Positions 1-7,839 of a DNA stretch of 18,288 nt are shown one piece after another. Each line of letters begins with the position of its first letter. The stretch's first letter is position 1. The notes below the pieces were generated by a model. That model had not been told where the DNA came from, did not search any database, and was given only the letters and a program-made list of their open reading frames with translations. This DNA is from HGM04593 sp045634085 (GTDB taxonomy: Bacteria > Bacteroidota > Bacteroidia > Bacteroidales > Bacteroidaceae). The DNA is taken from assembly GCA_045634085.1 (NCBI GenBank), contig JAZQZM010000026.1, positions 1 to 18,288 on the forward strand. Reading direction: 5' to 3'. The position numbers were made by a program, and so were the translations under genes.

Positions 1-291
1 TAACCATGTACTCAAACGGTTGGCACTTACTCCATGCTTTATCGAGGCTTGCACCAAAGATAAGCAATTTCTTTCAATATCAAGCACTGCCTTATACCTC
101 GAAATAGGAGTGCTACGAGTAAGTGATTGACGACAAAGAACTGAAGAACCATGTTTTTTGTACAATTCCCACAACTTTGACAATCTTAAATGAGCGATTC
201 CGTAAGTCGTGTGAATGTGGTTAATGGAATAACCATCTTCAAGCATATGCATATATTTAAGCAATGCTGAATAATCGTGTTTCTTACGCAT
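1..291 (-). CDS. IS3-family transposase OrfA (helix-turn-helix subunit), partial at left edge
   Basis: The minus strand is open from an ATG at 289-291 to the window edge: 97 codons with no stop, starting MRKKHDYSALLKYMHML. The product looks like the DNA-binding OrfA of IS3-family elements (IS150/InsJ style), with two helix-turn-helix-like segments, one around residues 18-45 (GYSINHIHTTYGI) and one near residues 78-97 (QASIKHGVSANRLSTWL). In that family OrfA binds the terminal inverted repeats, and a programmed frameshift into OrfB supplies the DDE catalytic domain; OrfB would lie beyond the window. The gene points away from the SusCD operon and begins 6 bases beyond a perfect palindrome, whose G-rich arm holds the only plausible ribosome-binding site. 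Whether the rest is intact cannot be judged. Family assignment is by recognition of the protein pattern, not by alignment. Confidence 0.72.
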   Translation of the reverse strand, partial: MRKKHDYSALLKYMHMLEDGYSINHIHTTYGIAHLRLSKLWELYKKHGSSVLCRQSLTRSTPISRYKAVLDIERNCLSLVQASIKHGVSANRLSTWL

Positions 292-297
292 AAAATA

Positions 298-330
298 AAC
301 CCCAAAGTTTTTTGTCCAAACTTTGGGGTT
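298..330 (-). terminator. Perfect 13-bp palindrome between SusCD operon and IS; putative terminator and/or IS end
   Basis: AACCCCAAAGTTT (298-310) and AAACTTTGGGGTT (318-330) are exact reverse complements separated by 7 bases. It lies about 50 bases downstream of the stop of the third operon gene, so it can end the susC-susD-lipoprotein transcript. The T-tract after it on the minus strand is poor (TTTATTTT). It also directly precedes the transposase ATG, and one arm probably contains the terminal inverted repeat of the IS (a TGGACAAAAAACTTTGGGG-like end on the minus strand). Terminator, IS end, or both remain possible. Confidence 0.55.
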
Positions 331-378
331 CACTTCAGAATGTCAGTCTCCTTTTATTGAAATTAAGCTTTCCGGTAA

Positions 379-1194
379 TTACTCACCTGGCCAGCCCTCG
401 GTCCACTGGAGCACGTCAGAAGCAACATACAAACCTTCAGCAGTATCCCACAAACCTTTGAAAGTGTAGGTGTTGCCATCGTTAGCGAATGAGCAATACG
501 CACCGTATTTTCCGGCAGGGTCGTGGTGGAATACAAGTGCTGCACCAGCATATGTTACACCAGTGTTGTAGTTGTTAGCAGGGCACTCTACTGCGTCAGC
601 ATTCTCATCGAGGAAGAAAGGAATGTAGTAACCCTTCTTGAATGGAGCAACGCGGCAGTAATAACCATTCTCATAACCCTCGGCAATCTCGATCTCAACA
701 GGGTACTGCTCTCCAGTAAAACTTACTGAATTCCAGAAACCAGAACCTGCAACAACCCAGTTGTACTCCTTAACGAATGTGAGAGTATAGGTGTTTGCGC
801 CTGAGATAGAGAGCTGCTCGGCTGGAACATCGAATGTGATTTCTGCCTTGTAGTTCTTACCGATCTCGATGTTTGAGTTGTCAATCTTTACAACGATTTC
901 AGCAATGCTGCTGCCGTCAACAAAGTGAACTGCAGTGTCGGCAACGCTGATGATGTTGCTGTTTGCTGTAAGGATAGTTGGAACATCTACATTGCCCTTT
1001 GTTGTACTTCTGTAAACGGTTACTACAACCGAATCCAATTTTTCTGTACCTTTAAGGCTGTAGCTATGTGAACCCTGCTCGAAAGAGTAGGTGTCGTTCT
1101 TGAAGTTGTACGCGTCCCAGTAACCCTCGTCGCTACATGAAGCGAAGAGACCTGCAACGGCAGCTACCAATAAAAATGATTTGAAAAATTTCAT
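379..1194 (-). CDS. Unrecognised surface lipoprotein in the SusE/SusF position of a SusCD operon
   Basis: A 271-aa protein with a type II signal peptide: basic start MKFFK, hydrophobic core, lipobox LFASC with Cys20. The residues after the cysteine (SDEG) are acidic and resemble the Bacteroides lipoprotein export signal that sends lipoproteins to the cell surface. Residues about 35-135 read as a beta-rich Ig/Calx-beta-like domain with alternating hydrophobic strands ending in YTLTF. Residues about 140-271 form a second beta-rich part full of aromatics (Trp, Tyr) and glycine, suited to ligand binding, ending LQWTEGWPGE. As the third gene after susC and susD it is probably a surface glycan- or ligand-binding accessory, as SusE/SusF are in the starch system. 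I do not recognise a named family, and the ligand is unknown. The start is supported by an upstream AAAAGGAAA. A hairpin separates it from susD, so its expression may differ from the first two genes. Confidence 0.75.
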   Translation of the reverse strand: MKFFKSFLLVAAVAGLFASCSDEGYWDAYNFKNDTYSFEQGSHSYSLKGTEKLDSVVVTVYRSTTKGNVDVPTILTANSNIISVADTAVHFVDGSSIAEIVVKIDNSNIEIGKNYKAEITFDVPAEQLSISGANTYTLTFVKEYNWVVAGSGFWNSVSFTGEQYPVEIEIAEGYENGYYCRVAPFKKGYYIPFFLDENADAVECPANNYNTGVTYAGAALVFHHDPAGKYGAYCSFANDGNTYTFKGLWDTAEGLYVASDVLQWTEGWPGE

Positions 1195-1229
1195 AATATT
1201 TCCTTTTTATTTTATTAAAAAGTTCCTGA

Positions 1230-1257
1230 ATCATTCCTGCCCGCAGGCAGGAATGAT
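1230..1257 (-). other. Intercistronic hairpin with UGCG tetraloop between susD and the third gene
   Basis: ATCATTCCTGCC (1230-1241) and GGCAGGAATGAT (1246-1257) form a perfect 12-bp stem. Read as minus-strand RNA the loop is UGCG closed by a C-G pair, i.e. a C(UNCG)G extra-stable tetraloop, which fits folding in the transcript of this operon. It starts 10 bases after the susD stop. A run of T follows about 7 bases after the stem, so it could act as a leaky attenuator or protect the susC-susD message from 3' decay. The function is inferred; the structure is read directly. Confidence 0.75.
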
Positions 1258-1267
1258 CTTTGGTTTA

Positions 1268-2869
1268 TTATTCGATATCCTCAACAGGCATTACCTGGCT
1301 AGATATCGGGTTGTTCTCGGTAATCAAGAGGTTAGCCTCAACCTCGCTGTGTGGGATTGGGAAGATACGTGCATCGTAACCCTCCTCGCCCTCAGTTGCA
1401 GGGATGTTGAATACGGCCTTAGCCTCATAACCACCACCGCGGCGGTCGATGTTCTTCTTAAGACGGAGAAGGTCTGTGTAAGAGAAGCCCTCGCCCCAGA
1501 GCTCGATACGGCGCTGTTTCCATACAGCCTCCTGTACACCGGCAGCATTTGTTGCTGTACATGTGTAGGCTGGGTCACGGTATGTCTTTACAAAGTTCTC
1601 CAATGTAGCTGCACCGGCTGCAGGGTCACCTGCCATAGCCTGTGCCTCGGCAAGTACAAGGTACATCTCCTCAACACGCATAAGAGGAATGTCGTTTGCG
1701 TTTGTTGATGTGTAAACCTCGTCGTTGTAGCAACCGAACTTCATCTGTGTGTATGGAGGACATTTAGCCTCTGCTGCATAAGCAGCCTGCTCTGCGTTCA
1801 GGTATGGAGACTGTGCGTTTGCATCCAACCACCATCCCTTACGAACGTCTGTGTCAGGAATTGAGTTGTAGAGAGACTTGTTGATGTAACGCCATGCACC
1901 TACTGAAGCATAACCGTAGTTGAGTGAACCCATGTGTGATGGGAAGTTACAGATACCAGATGTTACAGGGCGGTCTGTCTCTGCAACAAGGCAACCCCAC
2001 ATCCATGAAGCATCCTCGATATCGCTGAAGCCTGGCTTGCAGATAGCCTCCATTGAGTAAGGAGTCGCGTTGCCCTTCAATGCCATCTCAGCATCGCTTG
2101 CAGCCTCAGCCCAGTTGTTCATTACAAGGTTAACGCGTGCGCGGATACCGTAAGCAACCTCAAGGCTTACATAACGCTTGTCCTCGCGAACTGTTTCAGT
2201 GCTTGAAAGCAACTCGATGGCAGCATCAAGGTCTTTCATGATCTGTGCGTATGTCTTTTCTACAGTTGAACGTGCGCAACCGTTGGCACCTGCCTCATCG
2301 GCATTCTCGTTTGTGATGATAGGAACACAAGGCTTCTCCTCGTTGCCAACATATGTGTGCTGGTAGAGCTGTGCCAATGTGAAGTAGTTGAATGCACGTA
2401 CTGCGTAAGCCTGTGCAAGGTAGAACTTCAGGTTATCGTCCTCTGTGTCAGCAGAAATCATGCCGGCAACAGCGTTGGCTGCATAAATCTGCTTGTACAT
2501 TGTTCTCCACACAAGGTTTGTACCAACACCTGTTGGCTGGATATCTGTGTACTCTACAGCGCTGCTGAACCAGTTGTAACCTGTGATAGGTGAAACCATG
2601 TCAGTACCGCGTGTATCGGTCCACATCATGATGGCGGGATAAGCGAAGTCGCTGTGGTAGCTCTCGCCGAGAATCTTACCGAAATCATAGAACAATGAAG
2701 GAATAGCGGCAACACTCGCCTTGATTCTCTCAGGGTTTTCCGCAACGGTAGCCTCCTTCTGATCGGCGGTGATAGTAGAACCCAGAGGCTCTGTATCAAG
2801 GTCGTTACAGCCAACGAGTGACATGGCTGTAAATGCCGATGCAATGAATATATATTTAAACTTTTTCAT
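1268..2869 (-). CDS. susD: SusD/RagB-family outer-membrane nutrient-binding lipoprotein
   Basis: A 533-aa homologue of SusD, the lid lipoprotein that closes over SusC and captures substrate at the cell surface. The signal peptide ends in lipobox LVGC with Cys21, followed by NDLDTEP. Family landmarks are in order: WRTMYKQIYAANAV (residues 121-134), the TPR-like AQAYAVRAFNYFTLAQLY (152-169), MRVEEMYLVLAEAQAMAG in the C-terminal half, WKQRRIELWGEGFSYTDLLR (450-469), and the terminal FPIPHSE motif near 503. Length is normal for the family. The gene begins 20 bases after the susC stop, so the two are cotranscribed and probably translationally linked. The symbol denotes family membership only: starch specificity is not implied, and nothing in the sequence or neighbourhood identifies the ligand. 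Confidence 0.95.
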   Translation of the reverse strand: MKKFKYIFIASAFTAMSLVGCNDLDTEPLGSTITADQKEATVAENPERIKASVAAIPSLFYDFGKILGESYHSDFAYPAIMMWTDTRGTDMVSPITGYNWFSSAVEYTDIQPTGVGTNLVWRTMYKQIYAANAVAGMISADTEDDNLKFYLAQAYAVRAFNYFTLAQLYQHTYVGNEEKPCVPIITNENADEAGANGCARSTVEKTYAQIMKDLDAAIELLSSTETVREDKRYVSLEVAYGIRARVNLVMNNWAEAASDAEMALKGNATPYSMEAICKPGFSDIEDASWMWGCLVAETDRPVTSGICNFPSHMGSLNYGYASVGAWRYINKSLYNSIPDTDVRKGWWLDANAQSPYLNAEQAAYAAEAKCPPYTQMKFGCYNDEVYTSTNANDIPLMRVEEMYLVLAEAQAMAGDPAAGAATLENFVKTYRDPAYTCTATNAAGVQEAVWKQRRIELWGEGFSYTDLLRLKKNIDRRGGGYEAKAVFNIPATEGEEGYDARIFPIPHSEVEANLLITENNPISSQVMPVEDIE

Positions 2870-2889
2870 TTTAGTCTCAATTTAAGTTA

Positions 2890-5800
2890 TTAGAATGTAA
2901 CCTTGATACCACCTGAAATTGTACGCAATGCGCCATAAGTTGCATTTGTACTTGATGTGTAACCCTGACGTGGGTCCATACCCTTGCGTGCACAGAAGAG
3001 TGCAACGTTGTCGGCAGCACCGTAGATGCGTACAGATGTCAAACCAAGTGAACGTGTGAAGTTCTTAGGCAAAGTATAACCAAGTGTGATGTTGTTGATT
3101 GAAAGGTAGTTTGAAGAGATCAACCAACGGTTAGAACTTGCGTTTGTAAACTTGTCATCAGAGTTCAGACGTGGGATGCTTGTGTTGCGGTTCTCTGGAG
3201 TCCATGCGTTTGCAATGTCCTTGTGCCAGTTCTGACCTGCGTCAGCTGTTGCACCACCGTGCATCAAATCCTGGTATGTGTAGTCCCAGATCTTGCCACC
3301 GAGCTGGTAAGCGAACTGGATACCGAAGTCGAATCCGTGGAACTCTACAGTTGTACCGAAACCACCATATACATCAGGCATCAAGTCGCCAGTAGCCTCG
3401 CGGCCGGTATCGTAAGCGATGTTCCAGTCACTTGTAGCGTATTTCTCAGGGTTCTTGTTGTATGCCTCAACTGCAGCGTTGTAAGCCTTTTCGTTACCCT
3501 CCTTTGTGAGCTCAGTGTAAGCCTCGGCAGTCATGGTCTTTTTGAAATAATCATCAGCCTTTGTCTTAGCCTCGTAGAGAGCAAGACCTGTGTTGGGGTC
3601 AACGCCCAGGTAGTTGACGAGGTAGAGCTGGTACATTGAATCGCCCTCGCGGAGAATCTCTGAACCGCTGATGTGCTCGCCGTTAAGCTCTGGGTGGAGT
3701 TCGTTGATTTCGTTCTTCACGAATGTAGCGTTACCATAAACGTTCCACTTGAAGTTGCGACGGTTGATGATAGAAGCGTTGAGCTCAATCTCGACACCGC
3801 TGTTGGTCATAGAACCGATGTTCATTGGAATGCTACCGTAACCGTTAGAGTTCGCTACTGGCTTGCTGTAGAGCATGTCGCTTGTTGTACGGCTGAAGTA
3901 CTCGATTGTACCGTCAATCTTGCCACGGAAGAGTGAGAAGTCTGTACCGATGTTGAATGCGTTGCTCTTCTCCCATGTGATTTCCTTGTTACCCTTGTAA
4001 GAGAGGAGACCGTCAGAGAATGTGCCGTCAGCACCGGTCATCTTGTATTGGTCAAGGTATGCATAGTAGTAGACGGTTGATGTACCGAGCTTGTCGTTAC
4101 CCTGCTGACCGAAAGATGCCTTAACCTTCAACATGTCAACCCACTCTACATCCTTCATGAACGCCTCCTTAGAGATAACCCATGCTGCAGATGCTGAGAA
4201 GAAGTTACCCCAACGGTTGTCCGGGTGGAAACGTGAAGAAGCATCACGACGGTATGAACCGCTCAAGAAATACTTCTCGTCCCAGTTCCAGTTCAAACGG
4301 CCGAAGATACCGCGTGTAGAGTATTCGTAAGCCGAACCACCACCACGCTTCTGGTCGATAGTGTTGTCTACAGTCCAGTCACCACTCTTGTAGTAGTTCT
4401 GACCGGTTGCCCATGAGTCCTCACCACGGAGGTCATATGCCTCGTAACCGAGCATGATGTCGAAGTTGTTCTTGGCGATGCTCCACTCGTAGTTTGCGAG
4501 GTACTGCTGGTTGAACGCATTTGTGCGTGAAACCTGCTGCTGTATTGAACCGCCGTAGCTTGCACTCTGACCATACTTGTTGTTACCAACGCTGTGATAG
4601 CGTGTGTTGTCGATGAATGTACCCAAAGAAGCTGTCAGCTTGAGACCCTTCAAAGGAGTAACCTCAGCAAACCACTTACCGTTGAAGATGTCCATGAGGT
4701 ACTCCTCGGTGTTGTAGTAAAGGTCACTCATAGGGTTTGACATAGACATCCAGTTACGTGTGTAACCTGTCTGGCCGTTACCGTAGTCGTATACCTTGCC
4801 ACCTGTCTGTGCATCCATTACGATCTTGCCCTCGGCATCACGTACGTACATTGGATATACAGGAGCAATCATGTTGGCAAGCAAGAAAGCGTTACCTGAG
4901 CTGTTTGTTGTAGTCTGCTCACCCGGGTAGCGGCTCTCGTGGTTGTTGTAAGCAAGGTTAGCACCAATCTTCAACCATTTCTTTGCCTGATAGTCAACAC
5001 TCAAACGTGTAGAGAGACGGTCGAAACCTGAGTTCTCGATAACACCACCATCCTGCAGGTAACCGGCAGAGAAGTAGTAGTTGATCTTCTCGCTACCGCC
5101 TGCTACTGATACGTTGTACTCCTGACGCATCTGGTTGTCGATAGTACCCTTTGTCCAGTCGTCTGGTGTGAAGTAGTGCTTGCCGTCGCTGTAGCCGAGA
5201 GTTGCAAGAGGATTAACCTTGCCGTCGAGGCCAATCAGACCGTCAGCACCGTTGAGGGTGTAGATCTGGTAACCCAAAGCCTTGAACAGACCGTTGTTGG
5301 CTGCATTGTGTGCCTGCTCTGCGTTCTTACCCTGTGTGTAGAACGCAGCGTTGCGCTGTGCCTGGTACAATGTCTCCATGTACTGGTTGGTAGAAGTGAG
5401 GACATCGTACTTGCCGATCTGGCGTTCGTTGATACCCCAACGTGCGTCGAATGATACGCGTGCAGAGCTGCTGTTACCTCTCTTTGTTGTAATCATGATG
5501 ACACCGTTCGCACCACGTGCACCATAAAGGGCTGCAGCTGCAGCATCCTTCAATACAGACATGCTCTCGATATCGGCTGTGTTGATAGAAGAGATATCAC
5601 CGTCGAATGGAATACCGTCAACTACATAAAGAGGAGAGTTGACTGCATAGAGAGAACCGACACCGCGGACACGTACAGTTGCGCTTGTACCTGGCTGGCC
5701 GTTAGAGCTGAGTGTCTGGACACCGGCGATGGTACCTGACAACGCCTTTGTAACGTCAGAAACCTGGCGCTGCTCAAGTGTCTCTGACTTGACTACAGAA

Positions 5801-6165
5801 GCAGAACCTGTAAACGCAGATTTCTTTGCTGTACCGTAAGCGACAACCATAACCTCGTCAAGTGATACGCCATCCTCAACAAGAACAACCTTCATTGCCT
5901 TGCCCTTGAGAATGTGTACCTCCTGTGTTGTCATACCGATGTATGAAACGCGGAGTGTTGTTGCACTGCTTGGTACATTTTCAATTGTAAAGTTACCCTC
6001 GAGGTCTGTGTTGGCACCCAAGTTGGTACCGATAACATAGACAGAGGCTCCAATAACTGCTTCGCCCTCAGTGTCTGTAACCCTACCAGTCACTTTTGCG
6101 CTTTGAGCAGCTATTGTACCGATACCTAAACAGATAGCGGTCAAAAGAAATAGCACTCTTTTCAT
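2890..6165 (-). CDS. susC: SusC/RagA-family TonB-dependent outer-membrane transporter
   Basis: A 1091-aa transporter. Signal peptide MKRVLFLLTAICLGIGTIAA is followed by a carboxypeptidase-regulatory-like beta-sandwich (about 23-97; VTGRVTDTEGEAVIGASVYV), a TonB-box-like DEVMVVAYG (103-111), the plug domain (about 115-230) and a 22-strand-type barrel ending in GGIKVTF with a C-terminal aromatic. The SusC signature is present: VVDGIPFDGD (181-190) and LKDAAAAALYGARGANGVI (205-223). Such proteins import oligosaccharides, peptides or other large nutrients, driven by TonB-ExbBD, with SusD as lid. There is no N-terminal signalling (STN/FecA-type) extension, so direct sigma/anti-sigma control through this receptor is not suggested. 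It is the first gene of a three-gene operon with a roughly 80-base leader. Substrate unknown. Confidence 0.96.
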   Translation of the reverse strand: MKRVLFLLTAICLGIGTIAAQSAKVTGRVTDTEGEAVIGASVYVIGTNLGANTDLEGNFTIENVPSSATTLRVSYIGMTTQEVHILKGKAMKVVLVEDGVSLDEVMVVAYGTAKKSAFTGSASVVKSETLEQRQVSDVTKALSGTIAGVQTLSSNGQPGTSATVRVRGVGSLYAVNSPLYVVDGIPFDGDISSINTADIESMSVLKDAAAAALYGARGANGVIMITTKRGNSSSARVSFDARWGINERQIGKYDVLTSTNQYMETLYQAQRNAAFYTQGKNAEQAHNAANNGLFKALGYQIYTLNGADGLIGLDGKVNPLATLGYSDGKHYFTPDDWTKGTIDNQMRQEYNVSVAGGSEKINYYFSAGYLQDGGVIENSGFDRLSTRLSVDYQAKKWLKIGANLAYNNHESRYPGEQTTTNSSGNAFLLANMIAPVYPMYVRDAEGKIVMDAQTGGKVYDYGNGQTGYTRNWMSMSNPMSDLYYNTEEYLMDIFNGKWFAEVTPLKGLKLTASLGTFIDNTRYHSVGNNKYGQSASYGGSIQQQVSRTNAFNQQYLANYEWSIAKNNFDIMLGYEAYDLRGEDSWATGQNYYKSGDWTVDNTIDQKRGGGSAYEYSTRGIFGRLNWNWDEKYFLSGSYRRDASSRFHPDNRWGNFFSASAAWVISKEAFMKDVEWVDMLKVKASFGQQGNDKLGTSTVYYYAYLDQYKMTGADGTFSDGLLSYKGNKEITWEKSNAFNIGTDFSLFRGKIDGTIEYFSRTTSDMLYSKPVANSNGYGSIPMNIGSMTNSGVEIELNASIINRRNFKWNVYGNATFVKNEINELHPELNGEHISGSEILREGDSMYQLYLVNYLGVDPNTGLALYEAKTKADDYFKKTMTAEAYTELTKEGNEKAYNAAVEAYNKNPEKYATSDWNIAYDTGREATGDLMPDVYGGFGTTVEFHGFDFGIQFAYQLGGKIWDYTYQDLMHGGATADAGQNWHKDIANAWTPENRNTSIPRLNSDDKFTNASSNRWLISSNYLSINNITLGYTLPKNFTRSLGLTSVRIYGAADNVALFCARKGMDPRQGYTSSTNATYGALRTISGGIKVTF

Positions 6166-6219
6166 AATAAATGAAATTTAAGTTAGTAATAATTAAGTAT
6201 TTAGGTTATTTATTTGTCT

Positions 6220-6243
6220 TTTCTCCAAGTGTTGCTTGAGAAA
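6220..6243 (-). other. Hairpin at the 5' end of the susC leader
   Basis: On the minus strand TTTCTC-AAG pairs with CTT-G-GAGAAA around a CAACA loop, giving 9 base pairs with one bulged G. It starts only a few bases after the transcription start predicted from the -7 element at 6253-6260. It may be an mRNA-stabilising 5' hairpin or a site of post-transcriptional control. Structure seen; role inferred. Confidence 0.45.
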
Positions 6244-6252
6244 GTAATGGCG

Positions 6253-6260
6253 CGAAGATA
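6253..6260 (-). promoter_or_regulatory. Candidate -7 element for the susC operon (TATCTTCG)
   Basis: TATCTTCG on the minus strand differs by one base from the Bacteroidetes -7 consensus TAnnTTTG, and the same octamer precedes tamB. It lies 87 bases upstream of the susC ATG and would give a leader of about 80 bases. A TTTG is present upstream, but only 12 bases away (6273-6276), too close for the usual 19-22 spacing, so the -33 element is weak. That fits a promoter needing an activator, but this is inference. Confidence 0.45.
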
Positions 6261-6595
6261 CAACATTTGATACAAACTTTAAAATAAGTTAAGCGTTTTT
6301 TTTCAACGAAAGTGTTGTTTTTTTATCAAAAAAGCGTTTTTTGCTCTCATTTTGACTATTTGTGTATGTCGCAAAAACTATCGATTGTGTGTGTTAATGT
6401 CATTATTGTTGCGTATATGCCTCTTTTTTGTTCACTTTTTGTAAAAATAATGCTCTTTTAACATATGTTCAGTGCAAAAATGGGCGTTTTGACAAAATGT
6501 TAGCATTTTACTAAAAATGACTGCAAAGCGTATTTTGTTATGCTTGGGGTAATGTTAAAGCGCGTTAACAGTAGGCACCCTCGCGCGCGTACATT

Positions 6596-6612
6596 ATATT
6601 ATAGTATAATAT
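6596..6612. repeat. Perfect AT palindrome, 8 bp arms around one G
   Basis: ATATTATA (6596-6603), G (6604), TATAATAT (6605-6612). It is an exact inverted repeat in the middle of the long intergenic region, about 430 bases upstream of the susC ATG. It could be a dimeric-regulator operator or chance in AT-rich DNA; it also contains a TATAAT string, but no -35 box is present. Confidence 0.4.
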
Positions 6613-6810
6613 TAGAAGCTATTTTGATTTCTAAAAAATATTTTCTTATAGAAGCTGATAGTTTCGCCGTTTTTTATGTTCAAAAATTCCTGTTTCTTTC
6701 TTTTTTGCGGTTACATAGCCCGCCATGCGCCCTTAAAAAATAAATAAAACATTCCATTCTTACTCTATAAAAAAACTTGGCGATATAATTTAAAACAGCT
6801 TCTTATTGGC

Positions 6811-6846
6811 AAAAAAAATAGCGTGCACCGTGGTGCACGCTATTTT
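6811..6846 (-). terminator. Strong intrinsic terminator of the nucleotidyltransferase gene
   Basis: A 14-bp perfect stem (6815-6828 with 6833-6846, core GCGTGCAC/GTGCACGC) with a 4-base loop, ending on the minus strand in a run of T that extends to 6811. It lies 20 bases downstream of the stop codon at 6866. It isolates this gene from the SusCD operon downstream. Confidence 0.92.
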
Positions 6847-6865
6847 GTATTATCGGAGTGTTCTA

Positions 6866-7771
6866 TTAGAACAACTTTGCTGGATATTCGCCTGCGTCAA
6901 CAAGTGACTGAATCTTCTCGACTGTTGCTGGGCGGTCAGCAGCGTATGTTACACCGAACCATTTTGCTGTTGTATCAAGGACCTCGCAACTTGCCTTGCC
7001 TGTAGTAGTGAGGTTGTTTACTACCAATGGGATGAAGTACTCGGCCTTTGGCTTGTCGACGTTCTCCTTCAAGAAGTCAACGAACTGCTCCTCAGAGTGC
7101 TTGAAGTAGTCGGGTGTGAAGCCCCAGAAGTTCATTGAAACCGGTGTCTCCTCACCAACTGGCTGCCATGCACCCTCCTCGTCCTTGTAGCAGATTGGGC
7201 CATCGACGCGCATAATCTCTGTGCGTTCTTCAACGCCTGTCAACATGTTCTGCTCGTTCTTCTCGCAAACACCGCGTGCTACGCTACCGTTCTCGCTGAG
7301 TGTGTTGCAGATGCGGAAACCTACCATTGAATATTTGCCCTCGCTGCCCTCTGGGAGGTCGCTGAGCCACTTGCCCATAACGGCAAATGCGTCGCGGCCG
7401 TAGAAGTCATCGGCATTGATTACTGCAAAAGGCTCCTTGATGGCGTCCTTGCCCATGAGCACTGCATGGTTTGTACCCCATGGCTTTGTGCGTTCCTCGG
7501 GAACTGTGAATCCCTCGGGGAGGTTATCGATAGCCTGGAAAACAAGTTCTGTAGGGATGTGGCCCTCGTACTTGCTGAGAACCTTGTCGCGGAAGTCCTG
7601 CTCGAAATCCTTGCGGATAACGAATACCAACTTGCCGAAACCGCCACGGATAGCATCGTAGATTGAGTAGTCCATGATTGTTTCGCCGTTAGGACCAAGA
7701 CCGTCCAACTGTTTCAAACCGCCATAACGGCTGCCCATACCTGCAGCCAATACAAAAAGTGTAGGTTTCAT
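6866..7771 (-). CDS. NDP-sugar pyrophosphorylase-like nucleotidyltransferase
   Basis: A 301-aa cytosolic protein of the NTP_transferase (GT-A Rossmann-like) fold. It carries the nucleotide-binding signature LAAGMGSRYGGLKQ at the N-terminus (G11, G13, R15, K20; GxGxR-x4-K pattern), GTNHAV at 99-104, where the base is bound in this superfamily, and NADDFYG at 119-125 with the metal-ligand aspartate. Family enzymes join NTP and a sugar-1-phosphate to give NDP-sugar and pyrophosphate; which nucleotide and sugar are used cannot be told from these motifs. The length suits a single catalytic domain without a left-handed beta-helix acyltransferase extension. The gene is monocistronic, with its own TACCTTTG promoter and a strong terminator, and its codon choice looks strongly biased, as in well-expressed genes. 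No cell-wall, capsule or LPS gene adjoins it to narrow the pathway. Confidence 0.88.
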   Translation of the reverse strand: MKPTLFVLAAGMGSRYGGLKQLDGLGPNGETIMDYSIYDAIRGGFGKLVFVIRKDFEQDFRDKVLSKYEGHIPTELVFQAIDNLPEGFTVPEERTKPWGTNHAVLMGKDAIKEPFAVINADDFYGRDAFAVMGKWLSDLPEGSEGKYSMVGFRICNTLSENGSVARGVCEKNEQNMLTGVEERTEIMRVDGPICYKDEEGAWQPVGEETPVSMNFWGFTPDYFKHSEEQFVDFLKENVDKPKAEYFIPLVVNNLTTTGKASCEVLDTTAKWFGVTYAADRPATVEKIQSLVDAGEYPAKLF

Positions 7772-7815
7772 TTTTATTTGTTTTAGAGTTGATTATAATG
7801 TTTTTTCATCAAGTG

Positions 7816-7834
7816 GATGCACTAGCGGTGCATC
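7816..7834 (-). other. Hairpin at the 5' end of the nucleotidyltransferase leader
   Basis: GATGCAC (7816-7822) and GTGCATC (7828-7834) form a perfect 7-bp stem with a 5-base loop. The predicted transcription start (about 7 bases after the -7 element) falls at its edge, so it would be the first structure in the mRNA. It may stabilise the 5' end or serve as an operator. Confidence 0.45.
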
Positions 7835-7839
7835 ATTTT

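Larger units (their letters stand above)
6166..6810. other. AT-rich intergenic region with no credible gene
   Basis: About 645 bases between susC and the terminator of the nucleotidyltransferase gene. It is rich in A/T homopolymers, with stops in all frames except short open stretches that lack protein-like composition. It holds the susC leader and promoter, a perfect 17-base palindrome at 6596-6612, and a GC-rich island near 6575-6590 (TCGCGCGCGT). No tRNA, rRNA or recognisable riboswitch is seen. Its length suggests it carries the control sites for the SusCD operon, because no regulator gene lies next to it. Confidence 0.7.

Noticed and set aside
6540..6743. 67-codon plus-strand open frame in the long intergenic region
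   Set aside because: AT-rich, no ribosome-binding site, no recognisable domain, and protein composition typical of translated non-coding DNA.
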